Shown here piece after piece: positions 13,452-22,660 of a stretch of 64,000 nt of DNA; within the stretch, counting starts at the first letter, position 1, and each line of letters opens with the position of its first letter. Origin of the DNA: Alisma plantago-aquatica (Eukaryota > Streptophyta > Magnoliopsida > Alismatales > Alismataceae); NCBI GenBank assembly GCA_963693085.1, contig OY856412.1:965492281-965556280 (forward strand). Reading direction: 5' to 3'. Below the pieces are notes generated by a model. It ran no database searches, was not told where the DNA came from, and was given only the letters and a program-made list of their open reading frames with translations. Both the position numbers and the translations under genes were made by a program.

Positions 13452-13703
13452 ACTATGGAGATCTCTGCCACTCCCAAAGGATAAGATCAACCATCCATAG
13501 GCACAAAGGATAAGCACCCATCAACAGCAAACAACAAACATAGACACTATGGAGATCTCTGCCACTCCCGGAGGATAAGATCAACCACCATAGGCACCAG
13601 CAAAACAGAAAAAACAGGACAACACCACTAGCTCAACAGCAGCACAAAGATACTATGGAGATCTCTGCCACTCCCGAAGGATAAGATCAACCACCATAGG
13701 CAC
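13452..13703. repeat. Three spaced direct repeats in the LINE 3' UTR
   Basis: A unit of about 52 bp beginning ACTATGGAGATCTCTGCCAC and ending with CCATAGGCAC occurs at 13452-13504, 13546-13597 and 13652-13703. Copies differ at a few positions and are separated by about 40-55 bp of unrelated sequence. They lie just downstream of the ORF2 stop. A second, more diverged pair is found near 12335-12390 and 12945-12992. Their role is unknown. Confidence 0.85.
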
Positions 13704-13812
13704 AAGAAAGCCAAACCAGCAGCAGCAAGACAGGCCCAGCACTGCAGAATATACCAGATCTCAAAACAACACAAGAAGAGAAGACCAGCTCCAACAAGAA
13801 CACCAAGAACCT

Positions 13813-16800
13813 TCAAATAATCATAGCAATAACATCCCTGATTTTCTTGATAACCACATTCACCGGGTTACACTTATCATCATGGACTCTAAAATTCCTT
13901 TCTCGCCACACATGATACATAATGCAAAGAGCAGCCTTCTTCCCAGACATAGAAGTGATAAGAAGAAGATCATCATAACCATTAGGCGGACCACCAATAG
14001 GTAGCAAATCAGCACAAGCCAACCAAACATTTCTAGCATAATCACATGTGAAAATAACATGATTTGTATCTTCATAGCTACTCCTACAGAGAAAGCAAAC
14101 AGAAGCCAAAGTGATCCCTCTTCTCCTACTATAGTCAGAAGTAGGTAATTTGTTAAGGCACACTTTCCAAGCATGGATGATAAAAACTTTGGGAGCTTTA
14201 CTAGACCAGAACCAAGTATACCGATTGCTGAAATCACCCTTTGAACGAATAGAATTCCAAATCTTCTTAAGATTTGACTTAGAATCCCCCAAAATAGTCA
14301 TGCCATCCACATCTTCAATAATAATATTATGCTCTTCCATACACTTCAGAAACAAATGGGCAACCCTTGACTTAGGAGGATTCCACTTAGAATTAAAAAT
14401 AACAGATCCAAGGTTAGCATTAGCACCCATACCAGATTTAATAGGATTCATATCCACCAAATCACCCAGAAACTTTGAATCACACCAAGGGACTTTCCAA
14501 ATCTTAAGGGAGGAATTAGGCCCAATGTGAAACTCAATCAAAGATAAAAGAAGCTTCCTAACAGAAAGCACCTTATTGAACATCCAAGAGTAATTTGCAG
14601 ATTCTTCGATCAACCAGAAATTATCATCCTTCAGATACTTGGAAGAAATCCATTTGACCCAAAGGGAATCTTTCTTATTACAAACATCCCAAGCATTCAT
14701 GATCAAACAAGCTCGAGACACATCCTTACTTCGTCTTATACCCAAGCCTCCTTCACTAGTAGGAAGGGTTACCTTCTCCCAAGGAACCAAATGAAGATGA
14801 CTCATGCCTTCAGATTTACCCCAAAGAAAGTCCCTAGCCACCTTATCAATAAAATCTAAAACCGAAGCAGGCAAAGGGAAAGCAAGCATCCAATGCATAT
14901 GAAGAGTAGAAATGGTAGACTTGATTAACTCAATCCTACCAGCCATACTAAGAATTTTAGACTTCCAAGCATCCAACTTCTTACTAAACTTGTCAATGAG
15001 CTTATAGCAATTCTTCTTGGACAGCATACCATAGAAAAGGGGAATACCCAAATAGGTAAGATCATCCAGATTGCCTTCAGGCATATCAAGAACAGACAGG
15101 ATATTACCTTTATCAACATTCCTACTGAAGATAACAGAACTCTTGTTGAGATTAAGGATCAAGCCAGACATATCCCCAAAGTCATCCAGCAGCTTCCTAA
15201 CATAAGTAGCATTACCAACAGAAGCCTTAAGGAAAAACATAAGATCATCAGCAAAAATCAGGTGAGAAATAGCAAGAGAGCTCGACCTTTTAATAGGCAC
15301 AAAATCTTTCCTTTGTTTCATCATAGTAGTAAGACCCTGCATCACTATAACAAAGAGATAGGGTGCAATAGGGTCCCCCTGTCTAATACCATTAGAGGGA
15401 ATAATAGGATCAGCAGGTTCACCATTGACCAAGACATGATAGGACATAGACAGAAAGAGGGCTTCAATCCATTTGATCCAAGAAACAGGAAAGTTCATCT
15501 TGAACATAACAGAAAATAAAAACTTCCAGGACACAGAATCATAGGCCTTAGAAATATCCGCCTGAATACACATGTTACTTGTATCTTTCTTAAAATCACT
15601 AATCAGCTCATTAGAGAGAAGAACAACATCTTTCAAGCTTCTACCTTGAACAAAAGCACATTGGTTAAAATCAATGATGGAAGGAAGCACCCTCTTTAAT
15701 CTGTTAGCTAAGATCTTCGAGATAATCTTGTAGAAGATATTACATAGAGCAATGGGTCTCCAATTAGAAATGATCAAAGAATCCTTTCCTTTGGGAATGA
15801 GAGTCAAAAAGGTCTTGTTAGCTTCCTTAAGCAACACTCCATTCTGAAAAAACTCCTTGATGGCTTTAAACACATCATCCCCAATGATACTCCAAGTCTT
15901 TTTGAAAAAACAACCATTCAGACCATCCGGACCAGGAGCCTTATCATCTTTAAGATCCTCAATGATGTCATCAACCTCCTTCCTAGTCACAATCGAAGTA
16001 AGGAAGGACCTATCTTCAGAAGCAAGGACACTACCAGTCCATTCACCTTGCCAAACTTTCCCTTTAGCAAGAGGATTATTGAACAAACCATGATAAAAAT
16101 CCATAATAGAAGTCTTAAAATCATCAGAGTTGTGAGACATAACTCCATTGACTAAGAGACCTTTAATTCTATTCCCATGCCTCCTAGTCTTAAGAGAAGC
16201 ATAAAAGAATTTAGAATTAGAATTACCTTCTTTCAGCCATTGAATACGAGACTTCTGCCTAATGAGAGATTCTTCAGCAAGCTCAGCCTCCTTAGCCTTT
16301 TTATTACACTCATTAGCATAAGCTCTTAAGTCCTCATCATTAGGGTTCATATCAGAGTTAAAAGCAGCTTTATTAGCAAGATCTCTAAGGCTCTTCGCAT
16401 TATCATGGAAGTTCCCAACAAAATCCTTGTTCCACCTTATGAGAGCTTTTTTAACATTATTGAACTTCTTATAAAGAAGAAAGGTATCAAACCCATTGAC
16501 CTCAATAGACCAAGCATTCTTAACAATCTCTAAGAAGTCCTTTCTATAAGTCCACGCATTAATAAATCTGAAAGGGGACACCACTCTCCTGACATTCCCA
16601 ATCTTTAAGGACAAACGTCTATGATCACTAATGGAATTAGACACCAGCTCACCATTGTAATCTTCAATATCAGTCAAGAAAATATCATTATGGAAATCTC
16701 GATCAATTTTAGAAGAAACAAACCTCTCACCATGCTGCTTGTTATCCCAGGAGAAAAAAGGACCCCCAAGCTTCATCTCGAACAAACCAACATTCAAAAC

Positions 16801-17295
16801 ACAGCTGTTGAATTCCTCCATGGACTTCTTAGTAGGAGGTTGAATACTCATCCTTTCTTCCTCAGTTCTAACAGCATTAAAATCTCCCAACAGAACCCAG
16901 GGACAGTCCACAGAACTACTAATGGATTCAATATCTTTCCACAAAACAGACCTTTCTGAATCACCATTATGCCCATATATGGCCGTAATAAGCATAGCAA
17001 ACTCACCAACAGAAAGCTTAAAGTGCACAAACTGATCAGATTCAGAAATCTTACTAACCGTGACATTTCTATACAAAACAAAAATGCGACCCAATCTATG
17101 AGAAGAAAGATTAGATATAAGATCATACTCAGAAAAGTATCTGTTCATAAGACTATTCACATTCCTTTCCCTAATTTTAGTTTCAGTAAGAATGACGACA
17201 TCACAATGGAGCCTCCTTAATTCTTCTTGGACAGGACCTATTTTATTACCAAGTCCTCTTATATTCCAAGAAGAAATGTTGATTGGTGGATTCAT
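13813..17295 (-). CDS. LINE ORF2: endonuclease and reverse transcriptase
   Basis: The 1160-residue frame has no stop or frameshift. The N-terminal apurinic-type endonuclease is recognised by SWNIRG (Asn11), TETK (Glu38), Tyr107, LLGDFNA (Asp138, Asn140) and SDH (Asp224, His225). The reverse transcriptase follows, with LIPKGKD, NWRPIALCN, ADISKAYD, GIRQGDP and catalytic FADD at residues 681-684. The C-terminus has a zf-RVT zinc finger, CFLC at 1067-1070 followed by His1079 and Cys1084. Together these nick target DNA and copy the LINE RNA into it. The ATG overlaps the ORF1 stop in ATGA at 17292-17295, which suggests coupled termination-reinitiation. The enzyme looks catalytically complete, but the element lacks its 5' end. 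Confidence 0.95.
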   Translation of the reverse strand: MNPPINISSWNIRGLGNKIGPVQEELRRLHCDVVILTETKIRERNVNSLMNRYFSEYDLISNLSSHRLGRIFVLYRNVTVSKISESDQFVHFKLSVGEFAMLITAIYGHNGDSERSVLWKDIESISSSVDCPWVLLGDFNAVRTEEERMSIQPPTKKSMEEFNSCVLNVGLFEMKLGGPFFSWDNKQHGERFVSSKIDRDFHNDIFLTDIEDYNGELVSNSISDHRRLSLKIGNVRRVVSPFRFINAWTYRKDFLEIVKNAWSIEVNGFDTFLLYKKFNNVKKALIRWNKDFVGNFHDNAKSLRDLANKAAFNSDMNPNDEDLRAYANECNKKAKEAELAEESLIRQKSRIQWLKEGNSNSKFFYASLKTRRHGNRIKGLLVNGVMSHNSDDFKTSIMDFYHGLFNNPLAKGKVWQGEWTGSVLASEDRSFLTSIVTRKEVDDIIEDLKDDKAPGPDGLNGCFFKKTWSIIGDDVFKAIKEFFQNGVLLKEANKTFLTLIPKGKDSLIISNWRPIALCNIFYKIISKILANRLKRVLPSIIDFNQCAFVQGRSLKDVVLLSNELISDFKKDTSNMCIQADISKAYDSVSWKFLFSVMFKMNFPVSWIKWIEALFLSMSYHVLVNGEPADPIIPSNGIRQGDPIAPYLFVIVMQGLTTMMKQRKDFVPIKRSSSLAISHLIFADDLMFFLKASVGNATYVRKLLDDFGDMSGLILNLNKSSVIFSRNVDKGNILSVLDMPEGNLDDLTYLGIPLFYGMLSKKNCYKLIDKFSKKLDAWKSKILSMAGRIELIKSTISTLHMHWMLAFPLPASVLDFIDKVARDFLWGKSEGMSHLHLVPWEKVTLPTSEGGLGIRRSKDVSRACLIMNAWDVCNKKDSLWVKWISSKYLKDDNFWLIEESANYSWMFNKVLSVRKLLLSLIEFHIGPNSSLKIWKVPWCDSKFLGDLVDMNPIKSGMGANANLGSVIFNSKWNPPKSRVAHLFLKCMEEHNIIIEDVDGMTILGDSKSNLKKIWNSIRSKGDFSNRYTWFWSSKAPKVFIIHAWKVCLNKLPTSDYSRRRGITLASVCFLCRSSYEDTNHVIFTCDYARNVWLACADLLPIGGPPNGYDDLLLITSMSGKKAALCIMYHVWRERNFRVHDDKCNPVNVVIKKIRDVIAMII

Positions 17296-18578
17296 ATGGT
17301 AACCCCGGCTGTTGAACTGACAGCCTCAGTATTTGAAGAAGAGAGTTCCAATTCTTTAGGAGTGATCGAAGAGACCAAATTCTCAAGCCTCACAGCCATA
17401 TTTGTCTTACCCAGACATTTTGGGGGACCCCTGAAACCCATATTTTGCGCCTGATTCACTGAACAAGAAGAAGCAAACGAGCTCCCTTCACTAATGGGGG
17501 AGATACCCTGGACAGCAATACCAGATTTGGGAGTTAAGAGACTAGGATTGTCCAAACCAGAAGAAAGGAAAATAGCAGAAGCCTCCGCTATCCCTTTGCC
17601 TTTCACAAGATCAGCAATAGCCTGACAAGGCGGATCAGCTAGCGCAACGGTATCCTCATTACTCATAGGACAAGAAGCAAAACCTTCATTCACTTTTTCC
17701 GACAACACACCATCTTCCACTGTCAGCACCTCTGGATATCGGCACGCCACTTTCAGCCTAATTTCTTCCTCATCTGTGACCTCTTCAATAACAACCGTAT
17801 AATCATCCTCTAGAACAACATTTGGTGAATTTGTAGAAGTATTCAGGGCCGAAGGTTTCCTAATCTCCCAGAAAGCTTTGGTCTTCTGATTCTTCATCCC
17901 TTGCTTCACCTTCTCAGAGCGGAAGGGACAGTCATCATGACCAAACAGACCGCATCGAGTACATGTGTGGGGAATCCATTCATACTCAATGTAGACAGTA
18001 TGCTCTACGCCTTCATCACTCTTAAGAGTAACTTCCTTCAAAAAATTCGCATCCTTACTCATTAGCACCTGGATTCTTGCCATATCCATTCGTTTGATGT
18101 ACTTAGTTTCATCATCCATTTTCAGTGGCTCACCCAGCAGAGAACCGATTCTACTAAACATACGATGATCCCAAAGCTCCATTGGCACATTATACAAATT
18201 GACCCACACAGGAACTTCCGACAGAGGCAACTTTGAGAACTTCTCGCCAATACTCCAATGCTTTAGGATAACAGGCCTACCACAGACATACCAATCGCCC
18301 TCTAGAGCCGTCTCCAGGTCCTGCAGCTTTTCAAAACGAACCAGGAATATCCCCTTTCCTCTGTCAAAAATCTCGAACATCCCACTAGCATTCCAGATCC
18401 TAGTGAAGTATTCCGCGAGAAGGGGAATGACAGGTTGGAAATAGATCACATACCCCATCAAGCATCTGCTCCACCTGCCCGCATTCTCCACTGCTTCGAC
18501 ATTAGGGTAGATAAGCTTTCCATCTTCCAAAGTAACAGTAGTCTTCCCCAGATCCGATCCATCCTTCAGATTTGGCCT
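17292..18578 (-). CDS. LINE ORF1: DUF4283 / CCHC-type RNA-binding protein, 5' partial
   Basis: The frame is open from the LINE's 5' boundary at 18578 to TGA at 17292-17294, about 428 codons. No ATG lies near the beginning: sequence such as GKTTVTLEDGK is already in frame at the edge, and the first in-frame Met is in MGYVIYF. I therefore read it as truncated. The N-terminal DUF4283-like domain (FEIFDRGKGIFLVRF, WYVCGRPVILKHW) is followed near residue 195 by a zinc-knuckle-like CTRCGLFGHDDC. The C-terminal half is acidic and low-complexity. ORF1 proteins of this type bind the LINE RNA. The knuckle has only two residues between His and the last Cys, where four is usual. Confidence 0.85.
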   Translation of the reverse strand, partial: RPNLKDGSDLGKTTVTLEDGKLIYPNVEAVENAGRWSRCLMGYVIYFQPVIPLLAEYFTRIWNASGMFEIFDRGKGIFLVRFEKLQDLETALEGDWYVCGRPVILKHWSIGEKFSKLPLSEVPVWVNLYNVPMELWDHRMFSRIGSLLGEPLKMDDETKYIKRMDMARIQVLMSKDANFLKEVTLKSDEGVEHTVYIEYEWIPHTCTRCGLFGHDDCPFRSEKVKQGMKNQKTKAFWEIRKPSALNTSTNSPNVVLEDDYTVVIEEVTDEEEIRLKVACRYPEVLTVEDGVLSEKVNEGFASCPMSNEDTVALADPPCQAIADLVKGKGIAEASAIFLSSGLDNPSLLTPKSGIAVQGISPISEGSSFASSCSVNQAQNMGFRGPPKCLGKTNMAVRLENLVSSITPKELELSSSNTEAVSSTAGVTI

Positions 18579-19799
18579 AATACTTCCCTTATTTTAAGGT
18601 AAGAACAAAATATATTAATATTAGAGTTCAAAATAATTAATATCATATTTGTGAATATGTTGTATGTAGGATTGTATTGGGGCAGTAGATGGAATACACA
18701 TTACTGCAACGGTGCCAAGTGATATTGTAGGGATATTTCATGGTAGAAAAGATCATCCAACGTAAAACATTATGGTGGCATGCAATTTCAATTGTAAAAT
18801 ATGTTATGTTGGAGCTGGATGGGAAGGATCTGCAAATGACATGACTGTGTTGAAAAGTGCATTAGAAGACCCATATGGCCTAAAAGTTCCAAAAGGTTAT
18901 CTTTAAATAACTTATATAATAATAAACATATTTGTTATCAACAATAACTTGATTTTATTATTCTAGATAAATACTTTTTGCCAGATGTTGGCTACACAAC
19001 TTTGCCTGGATTTATAACTCCTTATTGTGGAATAAGATACCATCTAAAAGACTTCTCTCATAGTAATGGTCCATGAAATCGGAATGAGTTATTCAATCTT
19101 AGACACTCATCTTTAATAAATGTAGTAGAAAGAACAATTGGCATACTAAAGAAAAGATTTAGATGCTTGTCAGTTAGACCGTGCTATCCTTTTGAAACAC
19201 AGGTTGATGTCATGTTGGCTTGTGAAATTATGCATAATTACATCATGGATGTACATCCAAATGGATATGAATTTGTCACAGGAGATCATAATGATAGTGG
19301 ACCAGCATTAGAAGAGGAGCCCCCGACAAAACCAGTCAAAGACTCTTTTGAGGACTACTCTCAAACTTGTACTATAAGAGAAAGAAGGGATAGGAATCAA
19401 GCATGGAAAGAAAAAAGAGACAACATTGCAACACTTAAGTGGAATGAGTACCAAGATAGAATGAATCATATGTAGTGTTAATCAAATACCATGTTTTCTC
19501 AACATTTCATGTTTTATTAATTATGGAAACAAACTTCTTTATTTTCTGTTGGTGTATAAACCATGATTTTGTCATTTTCATGTGAACATGACTTGAAACT
19601 ATTTGCTTTATTTACTAATTTGGTATTTAAGTGGAATGCAATATTAACTTTATGTTATAGTCATACTAGCCTTTTTTCTACAAATCAGATTTATTATCTT
19701 GATTTGTTACTTGTTAGTTTCAAGTAATCTGATTTGTGGATATATATGTGTGAAAAGATGGATACAACTACATACCACTCTCACTCGGCACCATCAAGA

Positions 19800-20820
19800 A
19801 AAGGAACTTAGAATTTTAGATGGCAGAAACACTTCAATCAATTTGCTATTAAGTTTCTTGTCAGCCTTGCCGAGGAAGGGGGTACAAAGTGGATAAGACA
19901 TTCAAATCAAGTGCATTTCAGAAAATTGTTGAAACATTGAACAAGGAATTCAATTTATGTGATATTGTCAAGGCTTCTTTTGTTGAAAATCATTTACAAA
20001 TAGTGAAAAAGAATTGGGATGAAATTCAAAAGGCTAGGAGTCAAAGTGGAATCAACGATTTTGACCATGTCACTTGTACAATACATATGGATGTAGAAGT
20101 TGCTAGAGAATACATATGAGTGAGTATTTATATTATTAGCACAAAATGCCTTGATATACTATAAATTGATTAATATTTTTGTTGTTACATGCACATCCTA
20201 AAGCCGAGGAGTACATAAATAAGCCAATCCCATTATACAATGAGATGAACATTGTTTGTGGCAATGACAAGGCAACAAGGAAATTCTTTAAATCGATCCG
20301 AAAGCCCATAGGTGACATGTTCCAATACACAAAGTTCAACAGAACCCATTGACTTGACTGAGAATGATACAATTGGTGATATCTGAATTGATGATTGTAA
20401 TGTAGTCCCAAAATCGCCAAATATAGACTTGTCAAAGACACCCCTCCTCCAAGTAGCACGAGGACAAAGAACAAGATTAGGAAAAGAGCTCAAGAAGATC
20501 AACAAGATATGGTTGAACAATTCAACAACAAACTTGATAAGCTAGTTGATGTGTTCTCAAAGCCTAGACTAGAGCCAACATATATGGTTGCGAGTAACAT
20601 ATCAGAGGAACTAGACAAGTTGAATGAATCTGGAGAATTTGATGATGACGATAGTATAGATTCTGTAACACATCTATGTGGATTCCATGTTGATGCAAAA
20701 GTCTTCATGAGTTTGAATCCTAACAGGAAAATGACTTGGCTTCGCAAATTTATTTTGAAGAGGCAAAATATTGGCACTTTGGATTACAATGACTCATCTA
20801 CAGATTTTATGGGGCATTGA
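19800..20820 (+). pseudogene. Harbinger B accessory gene, Myb/SANT-like DNA-binding protein
   Basis: Downstream of the transposase and on the same strand, 19889-20119 encodes a Myb/SANT-like domain (DKTFKSSAFQKIVETLN, then ENHLQIVKKNWDEIQKARSQSG). A second exon from about 20190 encodes AEEYINKPIPLYNEMNIVCG, and 20509-20820 a C-terminal tail (EELDKLNESGEFDDDD). PIF/Harbinger elements normally carry such a gene beside the transposase, and its product works with the transposase on the element ends. Frame changes near 19880 and 20350 suggest decay, although part could be unrecognised introns. The pairing of the two genes supports the autonomous-type classification of element B. Confidence 0.75.
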
Positions 20821-21993
20821 TGTTTCCTAGTTATTTTGTTACCCTCAACTTTGAACTCTATGTTTATGAAATTTACTCCACTTTCCATTGAACACCTTAT
20901 ATTTTTTAAATTGTGGTTAGTTTGGTTGAACTGAAGTTTTGTTTCATACTCAAGATTCCATTATTTTGTTAGTATGTTGGTTTCATTGTGTTGTAATTAC
21001 ACATCTAGTTACTTTTATGACAAACCAATCACTTGGAAGTTGTTTTCCTAAAAAAATAGAAACTGAACCAATCACCTGAACCCATTTTTCTAGAACTAAA
21101 CTTAAGTTCCTAGAAAATGAGTTCCCTGGGAATTTGAGTTACAACAAACCAATCATAGCCTTAGTGAACCGATTGGCTCAAGGCCACCATAGGACTGGTT
21201 CATGAGACAGACCACCCATTTCATGGATCAATTCAATTGCATCAAAGTTTAATGTTGATGTCATGTTGTGCATTAATTAGGTTAGAATTTCCAATACAAC
21301 TGCAATTGGGAAACATGAAAAAATGGCCGGTTCAAGGGTTGAACTAATCTGCTCACGTGAGAACTGATCAGTTCACCTGCAAACTGATCATTTTGCTACT
21401 TGCAGGTTGTAAAAAAAAAGTGAAATTCCAGTCCCTTCCCCTCTCACGTAGACTGGGAACTCTGATCCTAACCCTCCTATAAACAGAGGGGTATTGGGAT
21501 CTTACTAAAGATACAATTCAATTGTTTTGATAATTATTGTCTTCTCTGGTTATAGTAACCGAGAGAACTTGAGCAAGTCCTGCCTACTAAAGGGAGGGAT
21601 AGAAATGGAGAATAATTGTGAGAGAGAAAGTTGGTGCTAGTAAACCAACTTGGAAGGTAAAATCCTTCCTATCTATTCTGCTTGAACGAGAAGAGTTCTA
21701 GGTGGTCCGTGTGGACTACTGTAGAGGTTTGGAGATTTTCCCGCTAGGAGGACAAGTCAGGTTGTCATCCGTGGTGATCAACCAGGAGTTGTTGCAGACG
21801 TTGTTCGAGCGTGACTAGAAGAAAGGCACACAACATGACAAGGAGATTGTTGTTGGACTTGCTCCAGGACTGGGTATATCCTCAAAACCATCATTTCCAT
21901 TATATAGTTGTTGATGTGATCTACTATTATAAAGGGAATATGGTAGTAAAATTTGTGTTTCCGCTTCCTACTCTGATGCCATACTTCCCTACA

Positions 21994-22660
21994 CCAATAG
22001 CATCCTAAAACAAGGTAGTACCAAATTTCATTAACAAATACTGGTATGATAGGCAAATTATGGCATCATGCTAATTGGTACCTTGAAGTACAGATTGAAC
22101 AATGGGTTGCCTATGATCCGATGGTATGTCATTGTGGATGTGGTAGGAATGACGATATACTCATGACACAACTCACAAATTGCATCTAGAGCCTTAATGA
22201 TTTTTTGCTTGTTGTCTCAACTGAGTGGATCTAGTCCTCTGGTAAAGCACAATTGGTATGTCGATGGCCAACCATCTAGAGGAAGTAGCAAATTGTCTTG
22301 ACCGCTGATACACCCCTAGTACTTTTTAACAAGCCACAAGTCTCAAGCTTATGAACAAGGGTTAGCAAAGTGTGAGGTTCCATTATATAAAGATTGTACA
22401 CCCTCATTCTATGTTGTGTGATTATTTTAGAAACCTTTTGATGACCACTCCTAATACTGATGGACCCATGTATTGGAGTACTTGACTCTTCTCAAATGCA
22501 TGTTGCATGTCATGGATTCATCAATTGTTTCAACAACTAAGTTTTTTGGTCCTGAAACAATATCTGACATGTTTCCAAGCAAGTCTGGTGCTTCTCTGTG
22601 ATTGTTACCATCCATAATGCCTACAATTAAGGAGACAAGAAGCCATTTATGGAAGTGTAA
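21994..22660 (-). pseudogene. PIF/Harbinger transposase A, 5' half
   Basis: On the minus strand this contains a degraded N-terminal Harbinger region. LETCGLLKSTRGVS, then a stop-containing VGHRHTNCAL-like stretch and DAICEL-like residues correspond to the helix-rich part found in element B at 11850-12090. The exon ends TACTTCAAG at 22082. A GT-AG intron runs 22081-22005. The next exon starts GATGCTATT at 22004 and is cut at 21994 by the solo LTR. Coding continues at 9573, completing the first catalytic-Asp motif. Multiple stops and frameshifts make this the oldest layer of the nest. Confidence 0.7.

Larger units (their letters stand above)
12156..18578 (-). mobile_element. L1-type plant LINE, 5' truncated, 17 bp TSD
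   Basis: The element lies on the minus strand inside the Harbinger B transposase exon. The 17-base sequence AATACTTCCCTTATTTT flanks it at 12139-12155 and 18579-18595. On the plus strand a T run follows the left duplication, corresponding to the poly(A) end of the LINE. Order on the minus strand is ORF1, overlapping ORF2, then a 3' UTR of about 1.65 kb with internal repeats. The 5' boundary falls inside ORF1 reading sequence, so the promoter-bearing 5' UTR and the start of ORF1 are missing, the usual result of incomplete target-primed reverse transcription. The length is 6423 bp. Confidence 0.92.
11808..19475 (+). pseudogene. PIF/Harbinger transposase B, split by LINE and two stops
   Basis: The N-terminal helix-turn-helix-like region is in 11808-12155 (FFRLCDMM, VEEQLTMFL, ETVSRYFNKCLYAIG). 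The LINE interrupts it in the KYFPYFK motif, and coding resumes at 18579-18598. A GT-AG intron (18599-18669) leads to DCIGAVDGIH with the first catalytic Asp at 18670-18895. A second intron (18896-18966) leads to exon 18967-19475 with LPDVGYTTLPGF (second Asp), ELFNLRHSS and VVERTIGILKKRF (Glu). All three acidic residues of the DDE triad are therefore present. In-frame stops are TAA at 18763-18765 and TGA at 19074-19076. Introns with intact splice signals support this as a once-functional gene. The exact start codon is uncertain. Confidence 0.85.
10775..21160 (+). mobile_element. PIF/Harbinger element B with TSD TTA, containing a LINE
   Basis: The left end GGATTTGATTGGTT and the right end AACCAATCATAGCC form an imperfect terminal inverted repeat. 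Both ends are flanked by TTA (10772-10774 and 21161-21163), the usual PIF/Harbinger target duplication. Without the LINE and its duplication the element is about 3.95 kb, a normal size for an autonomous-type Harbinger. It carries a transposase gene and a downstream Myb/SANT-like gene in the same orientation. Both genes are broken. The host sequence across the TTA site is copia LTR palindrome array. The left repeat is more diverged than the right. Confidence 0.8.
9579..21993 (+). mobile_element. Solo LTR of the copia family, split by Harbinger B
   Basis: The sequence from 9579 (TGTTGGTATATATGCCC) to 10774, plus 21164 to 21993 (ending CCCTACA), aligns by eye with the LTR at 2341-4586 read on its minus strand. 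Shared landmarks are GTTGGTTGATGACAGAATCT, the GGGTCACACACAT block, the palindrome array, the TATA region and the final GTTTCCGCTTC. It is flanked by the 5 bp duplication CCAAT (9574-9578 and 21994-21998). No internal region remains, so it is a solo LTR of about 2.03 kb, shorter than the 2246 bp reference copy. It inserted into Harbinger A and was later interrupted by Harbinger B at 10775-21160. Confidence 0.85.

Noticed and set aside
13452..13703. A CRISPR-like array of spaced repeats
   Set aside because: There are only three units of 52 bp, in the 3' UTR of a plant LINE, with no associated genes.
9579..21993. Treating 9579-10774 and 21164-21993 as two separate copia LTR copies
   Set aside because: The left part lacks the LTR end, the right part lacks the start, the outer flanks share CCAAT, and the material between them has Harbinger ends with TTA duplications. 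One split solo LTR explains all of this.
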